Positions 59,630-64,000 of a stretch of DNA of 64,000 nt are shown piece by piece. The DNA is taken from NCBI GenBank assembly GCA_016280725.1, contig JAEEHF010000085.1, positions 25,821-89,820 of the forward strand, read 5' to 3'. Position numbers and translations under genes: made by a program. Origin of the DNA: Bacillota bacterium (GTDB taxonomy: Bacteria; Bacillota; Clostridia; TANB77; UBA1234). The notes beneath the pieces were generated by a model, which worked only from the letters and a program-made list of their open reading frames with translations, made no database searches and had not been told where the DNA came from. Every line of letters begins with the position of its first letter. The stretch's first letter is position 1.

Positions 59630-61054
59630 TTATTTACGGCGTTTGCGAGAACTTGCTCTATCGCGAAGATAATCTCTGGCGGCTTTAGCTCCTGTAGCAG
59701 CTGTCTGACCATAAGACCTTGCAGAGGATCTAGCATTTCCAGCAGTTCTAGAAACTGCTTGACCAGCTCTAGAATTCCTCGCAGCACTTCCTACTGCTCT
59801 AGCTCCTGTAGCAGCCGTCTGACCATAAGACCTCGCAGAGGATCTAGCATTTCCAGCTGCTCTAGAAACTGCTTCTCCAGCAAGTTGTCTAGCAGCATTA
59901 GCATCTCCAGCAACCTTTTTAGCTCTTTTGCCCACAGCCTCTCCAGCAAGCTGGCGAGCAGCATTGGCATTTCCTGCTGCTCTAGAAACTGCTTGACCAG
60001 CTCTAGAATTCCTCGCAGCGCTTCCTACTGCTCTAGCTCCTGTAGCAGCCGTCTGACCATAAGACCTCGCAGAGGATCTAGCATTTCCAGCTGCTCTAGA
60101 AGCATTAGTTTTAATGCTAGATGCTTTATCTCTTGCAGCGCTTCCTACTGCTTTAGCTCCTGTAGCAGCTGTCTGACCATAAGACCTTGCAGAGGATCTA
60201 GCATTTCCAGCTGCTCTAGAAACCGCTTGACCAGCTCTATTCTTTACACCAGCAACAGCATCTCTAGCTCTTCCGGCAGCTTTACGAGCTTGTTCTCCTC
60301 TAGTAAGAGTAAGATCTTTAGCTACTCGTCCAGCAGCAGTTTTAGTTCTGCCATACTTTCTATTATCTAAAGTCTGTTGACCCTTATCAGCAAGCGCATT
60401 AAATCTATTAGAAGCATTAGTTTTAATGCTAGATGCTTTATCCCTTGCAGCATTTCCTACTGCTTTAGCTCCTGTAGCAGCTGTCTGACCATAAGACCTT
60501 GCAGAGGATCTAGCATTTCCAGCTGCTCTAGAAACTGCCTGACCAGCTCTAGAATTCCTTGCAGCATTTCCTGCAGCTTTAGCTCCTGTAGCAGCTGTCT
60601 GACCATAAGACCTTGCAGAGGATCTAGCATTTCCTGCTGCTCTAGAAACTGCTTGACCAGCTCTAGAATTTCGAACAGCTTCTCCGGCAAGTTGTCGAGC
60701 AGCATTAGCATCTCCAGCAACCTTCTTAGCCCTTTTACCTGCAGCCTCTCTAGCAAGTTGAGCAGCGGCTTTAGCATCACCAGCAAGCTTACCGCCGCTT
60801 GCGCGATTGGCAAGATATGCAGCTCCGCCTACAGCAGCAGCTGCACCTGCAACTTTTGCAGCATTAGCAAGACGCTTTTTAGTTTTATCAGACATACCCT
60901 TGCTTCCGCCACCACTAGATGAACCAGAACCTTGAGATTTTCGTTGAGCCTTTCCAGCATTAGTTAGAGTTCCATCATAATTTCTATAACGACGAACACC
61001 CCACTTCATGCCTTTAATGCCATGATGCATGAGATAGTTTTCATTATAACTCAT
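59630..61054 (-). CDS. HHGIKG-family protein with histone-like repeats (474 aa)
   Basis: N-terminus MSYNENYLMHHGIKGMKWGV, then RRYRNYDGTLTNAGKAQR. From about residue 60 the protein is made of repeated Ala/Arg/Lys blocks (AGQAVSRAAGNARSSARSYG; QTAATGAKAVGNAARDKASS; AKKVAGDANAARQLAGEAV), like eukaryotic H1 tails or DNA-condensing proteins. AAAGGGG before ATG. A DNA-binding internal head protein is a reasonable guess. Confidence 0.72.
   Translation of the reverse strand: MSYNENYLMHHGIKGMKWGVRRYRNYDGTLTNAGKAQRKSQGSGSSSGGGSKGMSDKTKKRLANAAKVAGAAAAVGGAAYLANRASGGKLAGDAKAAAQLAREAAGKRAKKVAGDANAARQLAGEAVRNSRAGQAVSRAAGNARSSARSYGQTAATGAKAAGNAARNSRAGQAVSRAAGNARSSARSYGQTAATGAKAVGNAARDKASSIKTNASNRFNALADKGQQTLDNRKYGRTKTAAGRVAKDLTLTRGEQARKAAGRARDAVAGVKNRAGQAVSRAAGNARSSARSYGQTAATGAKAVGSAARDKASSIKTNASRAAGNARSSARSYGQTAATGARAVGSAARNSRAGQAVSRAAGNANAARQLAGEAVGKRAKKVAGDANAARQLAGEAVSRAAGNARSSARSYGQTAATGARAVGSAARNSRAGQAVSRTAGNARSSARSYGQTAATGAKAARDYLRDRASSRKRRK
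59680..60740 (-). repeat. Tandem coding repeats, Ala/Arg-rich
   Basis: Mosaic of repeated units of roughly 60-130 bases; GCAGAGGATCTAGCATTTCC recurs at least six times on the plus strand. Prone to recombination and to assembly error. Confidence 0.85.
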
Positions 61055-61072
61055 TGTTGCACCCCTTTAATA

Positions 61073-61435
61073 TTAACCGGTTACAATACCACCGCCATTA
61101 TCAACCATAACATTCATTCGAAATTCTAATTCAGCTATACGATTTTTATACGCTTCAAAAATATTAGAAGCGGCTGGCGGATCAAATACAAGTTTAGTTT
61201 TTAAATACAAATAATCTAATACAACTTTTTTTGGAATACTAGTTTCAAAAGCCGACCATTCAGTAGTATTATCAATAATAAACGGAATATCTGGTCCTAT
61301 TCCTAGCTGGTTTAATGTAAAAAATGCGCTATTAACATGTGAAGTGACATCGATATCAAACTCATCTACTTCAGGTTGAATGCCAAGCATTCGTTTAACA
61401 TCATTCAGTATTATGTCGTGTGAATTATCAGACAT
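61073..61435 (-). CDS. Head-tail connector (gp6-like, 120 aa)
   Basis: ATG at 61435 (MSDNSHDIILNDVKRMLGIQ) with GGGGGTG upstream. Helical, with IPKKVVLDYLYLKTKLVFDP and ELEFRMNVM at the end, the common pattern of gp6-like connectors. It overlaps the gene at 61428. Confidence 0.75.
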   Translation of the reverse strand: MSDNSHDIILNDVKRMLGIQPEVDEFDIDVTSHVNSAFFTLNQLGIGPDIPFIIDNTTEWSAFETSIPKKVVLDYLYLKTKLVFDPPAASNIFEAYKNRIAELEFRMNVMVDNGGGIVTG

Positions 61436-61700
61436 TAGTGTCACCCCCATACTCTATTACGCCTTCATAAATCCATCCTTCTGGATTACGAACTTTATAA
61501 AATTTTTTATCAGTCCAGTCATAGCAAATTTCTTCTGGATTAATTTCTACAATAGAACCATTTTGAATAGATAATTCATCTCTATCTTGTTTGGGGCCAT
61601 CACGAATTCCAACAATTTCATTATCATGTAAAGGAATCCATGGCGTTCGACGAATCGACGCAGTTCGACAACCAACTATGCGCGTCTTTATCCAAGCCAT
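61428..61700 (-). CDS. SH3-like small protein (90 aa)
   Basis: Beta-rich (MAWIKTRIVGCRTASIRRTP; SIVEINPEEICYDWTDKKFY; GWIYEGVIEYGG), similar to SH3-type small proteins encoded next to connectors in gut phages. Possibly part of the neck. AAAGGGGG before ATG. Confidence 0.6.
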   Translation of the reverse strand: MAWIKTRIVGCRTASIRRTPWIPLHDNEIVGIRDGPKQDRDELSIQNGSIVEINPEEICYDWTDKKFYKVRNPEGWIYEGVIEYGGDTNV

Positions 61701-61713
61701 AGAAATCCCCCTT

Positions 61714-61758
61714 TCGCAAAAATAACGTTTTATAAAATAGGAAGGACCAAAGGGGTCC
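61714..61758 (+). promoter_or_regulatory. Phage-type promoter, plus strand, with hairpin
   Basis: TTCGCA (61714-61719), spacer AAAATAACGTTTTA, TAAAAT (61734-61739), AGG, then hairpin AGGACC-AAAGG-GGTCCT in the leader of the gene at 61780. Confidence 0.8.
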
Positions 61759-61779
61759 TACAAACAGAAAGGATAGAAT

Positions 61780-61986
61780 ATGAGTAAAGAAGAAAGAAAA
61801 GCAGTCGATAGATTCTATGCTAATTGGCATGGAGCACGAAAGTGTAAGAAGAACAAACCTGAGTATGTTGAAATGTTCTTTATGGGCGGATGGTGCACCA
61901 TGACCGATAAGCAGGCATCGTATCTACTTGGACTGCTAACTAAGGGAGATCGCAAAGATCTCATGAAATATCCTATTTGGATGTAA
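61780..61986 (+). CDS. Hypothetical protein (68 aa), plus strand
   Basis: Basic start (MSKEERKAVDRFYANWHGAR) then a helical body (MFFMGGWCTMTDKQASYLLG). AGAAAGGAT before ATG. First gene of the plus-strand island, transcribed from 61714 and closed by the terminator at 61999. Function unknown. Confidence 0.65.
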   Translation: MSKEERKAVDRFYANWHGARKCKKNKPEYVEMFFMGGWCTMTDKQASYLLGLLTKGDRKDLMKYPIWM

Positions 61987-61998
61987 TGAAGTAAGATT

Positions 61999-62030
61999 GG
62001 GTAGGATTAAAAACCTACCCTTTCTTTTTA
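61999..62030 (+). terminator. Terminator fused to promoter
   Basis: GGGTAGG/CCTACCC stem with ATTAAAAA loop, then TTTCTTTTT, which leads into ATCGCG of the next promoter. Confidence 0.85.
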
Positions 62031-62056
62031 ATCGCGGATTTTACCTTTCCTATTAT
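62031..62056 (+). promoter_or_regulatory. Phage-type promoter
   Basis: ATCGCG (62031-62036), spacer GATTTTACCTTTCC, TATTAT, AGG; drives the gene at 62081. Confidence 0.8.
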
Positions 62057-62080
62057 AGGATACTCTATAAGGAGGTAAAC

Positions 62081-62314
62081 ATGAAAGATTTGAACGTTAG
62101 AGAAAAAGCCATAGCAATGGTTAAACTTGGGTATAGGTCTAAGAAGATAAAAAGAAAAATCAAGAAAGTAGAAAAGAAAAATAAAAAACTTTTCAACGAC
62201 AACTTGATTGTCAGAAATGATCACCAGAGACTTTATGCAATAAAAAAAGAACTAAGTATTGAACTAGCTACAACTTTAATGGCTCAATCTATTATCATGG
62301 GAATTGAGTTATAG
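62081..62314 (+). CDS. Basic helical protein (77 aa), plus strand
   Basis: ATG at 62081 (MKDLNVREKAIAMVKLGYRS) with AAGGAGG; the longer frame upstream covers the promoter. Lysine-rich helix (KKIKRKIKKVEKKNKKLF), then a hydrophobic end. It may bind nucleic acid. Followed by a terminator at 62334. Confidence 0.65.
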   Translation: MKDLNVREKAIAMVKLGYRSKKIKRKIKKVEKKNKKLFNDNLIVRNDHQRLYAIKKELSIELATTLMAQSIIMGIEL

Positions 62315-62333
62315 ATTTCCAAGAAGCTAAGAG

Positions 62334-62369
62334 CGATATAGAAAGGAGTTAACTGCTCCTTAGCTTTTT
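62334..62369 (+). terminator. Terminator with Shine-Dalgarno loop, fused to promoter
   Basis: AAGCTAAGAGC/GCTCCTTAGCTT stem, loop with AGAAAGGAG, then TTTTTCGCA. Same stem as at 18484 (minus) and 62952. Confidence 0.85.
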
Positions 62370-62393
62370 CGCAATTTTAACTCTTGTTTATAT
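62368..62393 (+). promoter_or_regulatory. Phage-type promoter
   Basis: TTCGCA (62368-62373), spacer ATTTTAACTCTTGT, TTATAT, GAG; precedes the RNA at 62400. Confidence 0.75.
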
Positions 62394-62399
62394 GAGCGG

Positions 62400-62490
62400 A
62401 CCTAGGTGGTATGAGGGAGACTAGGCAAAGAGGATACAGCGAGAAAGCTGGCGGCAATGCCGTGGGAAAAACAGGTATTAAATTTTTTTG
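62400..62490 (+). ncRNA. Structured RNA, about 90 bases
   Basis: No coding frame. CCTAG pairs with CTAGG across 13 bases; CAGC-GAGAAA-GCTG and CGGC-AAT-GCCG form hairpins; the transcript ends in AAATTTTTTTG. It has its own promoter at 62368. Function unknown. Confidence 0.6.
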
Positions 62491-62491
62491 C

Positions 62492-62517
62492 CTCGCTAGA
62501 AAAACCACTAGTAATAT
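62492..62517 (+). promoter_or_regulatory. Phage-type promoter
   Basis: CTCGCT (62492-62497), spacer AGAAAAACCACTAG, TAATAT; precedes the tRNA-like RNA at 62522. Confidence 0.7.
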
Positions 62518-62521
62518 GAAA

Positions 62522-62668
62522 GGAAGAGGAGTATAAACCCCGGCAGGTTAAGGTGTCTTACCACTGCGCGGAGCCCTTAATTAGGTCGGACTAATAGTTC
62601 AATGGTAGAATACCGACTAGTTTCGGAGACGTGTGTTCGAAGCGCACAACTTCCTTTTATTTTTTTTG
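62522..62668 (+). ncRNA. tRNA-like structured RNA
   Basis: About 140 bases. 5' GGAAG pairs with 3' CTTCC. Hairpin CCGGCAG...CTGCGCGG (62540-62571). The 3' half has D-arm GTTC-AATGGTA-GAAT (62597-62611), an anticodon-like stem CCGA/TCGG with a 6-base loop (62613-62626) and T-arm GTGTG-TTCGAAG-CGCAC (62631-62647). The acceptor is formed with the far 5' end, not next to the D-arm, so it is not an ordinary tRNA. The T-run TTTTATTTTTTTT ends it. Confidence 0.6.
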
Positions 62669-62669
62669 T

Positions 62670-62695
62670 CTCGCTGAAAATACCTTTTGTATTAT
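62670..62695 (+). promoter_or_regulatory. Phage-type promoter
   Basis: CTCGCT (62670-62675), spacer GAAAATACCTTTTG, TATTAT, AGG; drives the gene at 62724. Confidence 0.85.
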
Positions 62696-62723
62696 AGGAA
62701 AGCAATTACAGAAAGGATTAATA

Positions 62724-62942
62724 ATGATTACTGTAACTACAACTGATAATGAACTTAAAAAATTCGAAGGTGTTTACCATAATCATTGGGAAGTTGTACT
62801 AGATATCGAAGCAGCAGGCCTTGGATGGGGACTGCTACCAGACGGTATTTATGTAGACGATTGTCACTATGAAGATGGTAAAGTAATAGTAAACGATTTA
62901 GGGAAATTATCGTATATAGGTACGGAAATTTGGGAATGGTAG
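62724..62942 (+). CDS. Hypothetical protein (72 aa), plus strand
   Basis: ATG at 62724 (MITVTTTDNELKKFEGVYHN) with GAAAGGAT. Acidic and aromatic, ending YIGTEIWEW. The longer frame covers the RNA and promoter. Followed by terminator 62952. Function unknown. Confidence 0.65.
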   Translation: MITVTTTDNELKKFEGVYHNHWEVVLDIEAAGLGWGLLPDGIYVDDCHYEDGKVIVNDLGKLSYIGTEIWEW

Positions 62943-62951
62943 TTTTCCAGA

Positions 62952-62997
62952 AAGCTAAGAGCGATAAAGAAAGGAGTTAATCGCTTCTTAGCTTTTT
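62952..62997 (+). terminator. Terminator with Shine-Dalgarno loop
   Basis: AAGCTAAGAGCG/CGCTTCTTAGCTT stem, loop with AGAAAGGAG, then TTTTTCGCT. A degenerate promoter-like sequence follows (TTCGCT, 14 bases, TTATTT), but no plus-strand gene lies behind it. Confidence 0.85.
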
Positions 62998-63034
62998 CGC
63001 TTCTTTTACTTGCTTTTATTTTTTGTTTTTTTTT

Positions 63035-63445
63035 TCACCACAGTTTTGTATCTCCTGGTGTTCTTGGAGAATAATCCGGAATAAGTAGCGATGTATCACC
63101 ATAGTGTATAGCTTGATGTGTATCTCTGGAAGTACAAATGAGATTGTCTTCGTCATAAAGTAATGGATCATCGTCTTCAAACATTTCGAGTGTGATCGGA
63201 TTAATATGATGAATATATATAGTACCGCCAATTGGTCGATCTGGAATACCTAAATCGCACCCTTCATCTCTAACAATAATTCTTGATCTAAGTTGACGCC
63301 ATACCGATGATGTATAAAACGCTTGATTAATATATCGATCGAATCCAAAAGTAGAATCGCCAACTATACCATGGAGTTGTAAATACCTATATCGTTCCAT
63401 GAATGTCGGTATGCGTATTAACTCACTATAAGATCGTTTATTCAT
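63035..63445 (-). CDS. HNH nuclease (136 aa)
   Basis: ATG at 63445 (MNKRSYSELIRIPTFMERYR) overlaps the end of terS. HNH motif: IYIHHINPI, then DEDNLICTSRDTHQAIHYG. Such nucleases next to terminase genes assist DNA packaging cleavage in HK97-like phages; a free-standing homing nuclease is the alternative. Confidence 0.88.
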   Translation of the reverse strand: MNKRSYSELIRIPTFMERYRYLQLHGIVGDSTFGFDRYINQAFYTSSVWRQLRSRIIVRDEGCDLGIPDRPIGGTIYIHHINPITLEMFEDDDPLLYDEDNLICTSRDTHQAIHYGDTSLLIPDYSPRTPGDTKLW

Positions 63446-63782
63446 TTGAGTCATCTTCTTCAGGAGACAATCCATTATAAACTCTAAAAGCGGCAAGAGC
63501 TTCTTGGTATTTGGCATCACTACGCTTACTAGAATCAACTGCTTCTTTTTTAGACTCCAATAATAATGTTTCTGCTTCTAATTTTTTCTTTTCTAATTGA
63601 GCTCTAGCTGTTCCTAATTTCAAAAAATGAACTATCTCTTGAGCTGATGCTGTTTTATCTAATAAACGCTCTTCCGCAAGATCATATGCTAAATCTATTA
63701 ATTGGTTTTCTCTATTTTCAGGATTTCTAGCTGGAGGAGATCTTCTCTTTGTTTTTTTATCTAACTTTGGATGTCTTCCCAT
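63438..63782 (-). CDS. terS: Terminase small subunit
   Basis: 114 aa. Basic start (MGRHPKLDKKTKRRSPPARN), then an HTH-like region (LAYDLAEERLLDKTASAQEI) and a charged coiled coil (KKKLEAETLLLESKKEAVDS), ending acidic. This matches TerS of related phages, which binds the packaging site. AGGAG before ATG; directly followed by HNH. A long inverted repeat lies upstream. Confidence 0.78.
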   Translation of the reverse strand: MGRHPKLDKKTKRRSPPARNPENRENQLIDLAYDLAEERLLDKTASAQEIVHFLKLGTARAQLEKKKLEAETLLLESKKEAVDSSKRSDAKYQEALAAFRVYNGLSPEEDDSNE

Positions 63783-63818
63783 AATGTTTGCTCCTGTTTT
63801 ACTATAGTTTTAAATAGT

Positions 63819-64000
63819 TTAATCATACTTCTTCATAGAACTGTCAGAGTTTGGAACAGTTTTAATACGATCGGTGGCCATACGTATTAAACTAAGTAAA
63901 TAATGAAACTCTTGAAAGGAGAAATAGATCCCAAGACCAATATAAACAATCACGAAGATTGTTAACCATTCTCTGACAGCTCTATGAAAAAGTATGAAAA
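63819..64000 (-). CDS. Membrane protein, cut by window edge
   Basis: An open frame enters from beyond base 64000 and ends with TAA at 63819-63821. One membrane span (TIFVIVYIGLGIYFSF), then YLLSLIRMATDRIKTVPNSD. At least 60 residues are visible. Function unknown. Both arms of the 26-bp inverted repeat lie in it. Confidence 0.6.
   Translation of the reverse strand, partial: FILFHRAVREWLTIFVIVYIGLGIYFSFQEFHYLLSLIRMATDRIKTVPNSDSSMKKYD
63824..63996. repeat. 26-bp inverted repeat upstream of terS
   Basis: Arms 63824-63849 and 63971-63996 pair over 26 bases with two mismatches, 121 bases apart. Both read CATACTT(C/T)TTCATAG(A/A).. on opposite strands. Possible packaging or recombination site. Confidence 0.7.

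Noticed and set aside
59680..60740. Repeat block as a CRISPR or satellite
   Set aside because: The repeats are in frame and encode a continuous Ala/Arg-rich protein.
43743..60922. Long plus-strand open frames opposite tail and tag genes (e.g. 45961-46287, 59549-60370, 60377-60922)
   Set aside because: They mirror repetitive or helical minus-strand genes, lack ribosome binding sites, and have low-complexity translations.
62590..62655. Ordinary tRNA gene
   Set aside because: Seven bases before the D-arm do not pair with the 3' end, and the anticodon-like loop has six bases. Only pairing with the far 5' end closes it.
62996..63021. Promoter after the last plus-strand gene
   Set aside because: TTCGCT is present, but the -10 position is TTATTT and no plus-strand gene or closed RNA follows; it is the terminator tail.

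Overview
The window is one contiguous piece of a tailed-phage (Caudoviricetes) genome, probably a long-tailed siphovirus of a low-GC gut bacterium. The evidence is a complete structural module: small and large terminase, HK97-type portal, protease-capsid fusion, connector genes, tail tube, two tail-assembly chaperone-like genes, a 1945-residue tape measure, Dit, tail-tip protein and tail fibres. The endolysin carries GH25, ChW, CHAP and peptidoglycan-binding parts, there is an r1t/Dp-1-like holin, the DNA is visibly AT-rich, and ribosome binding sites are strong AGGAGG types. ChW repeats point to a Bacillota-like or Coriobacteriia-like host; this is inference. No polymerase, primase, helicase or integrase is present, and genes run off both ends, so this is part of a larger genome.

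Layout, with almost everything on the minus strand (transcription runs right to left). 64.0-63.0 kb: end of a membrane protein, TerS and HNH nuclease. 63.0-61.7 kb: a small plus-strand island with three short genes and two structured RNAs, one with tRNA-like arms. 61.7-49.6 kb: connectors, two HHGIKG-tagged proteins, TerL, portal, capsid polyprotein, tail tube and chaperones. 49.6-26.7 kb: tape measure, Dit, tail tip, fibres, NlpC/P60-like protein and endolysin. 26.7-20.6 kb: holin, further HHGIKG proteins and small membrane proteins. 20.6-13.3 kb: many very small genes, each or every few with its own promoter and terminator, plus structured RNAs. 13.3-0 kb: accessory and nucleotide-metabolism genes (ThyX, MazG-like, polynucleotide kinase-like, DUF3310, metallophosphoesterase), a formate/nitrite-type channel, an ADP-ribosylglycohydrolase-like protein, tRNA-Leu and tRNA-Lys, and DNA-binding proteins of an HTH-plus-helix-hairpin-helix type.

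The most striking features are regulatory. About twenty copies of one promoter pattern, TTCGC(A/T)-N6-AC-N6-TANNAT-AGG, occur on both strands, always in the sense direction of the following gene or RNA. Many are fused to the preceding intrinsic terminator, so that its T-run supplies the upstream promoter element. Several of those terminators hide a perfect Shine-Dalgarno sequence in the loop. A second recurrent leader (GCTCAAATAGAAAGCGA) precedes seven or eight other genes. Other notable items are six full-length and one truncated member of the HHGIKGMKWGVRRY family, a capsid polyprotein with repeated xHAD motifs and an internal ribosome binding site, an apparent +1 frameshift in a Cys-rich gene, and a 26-bp inverted repeat just upstream of terS.
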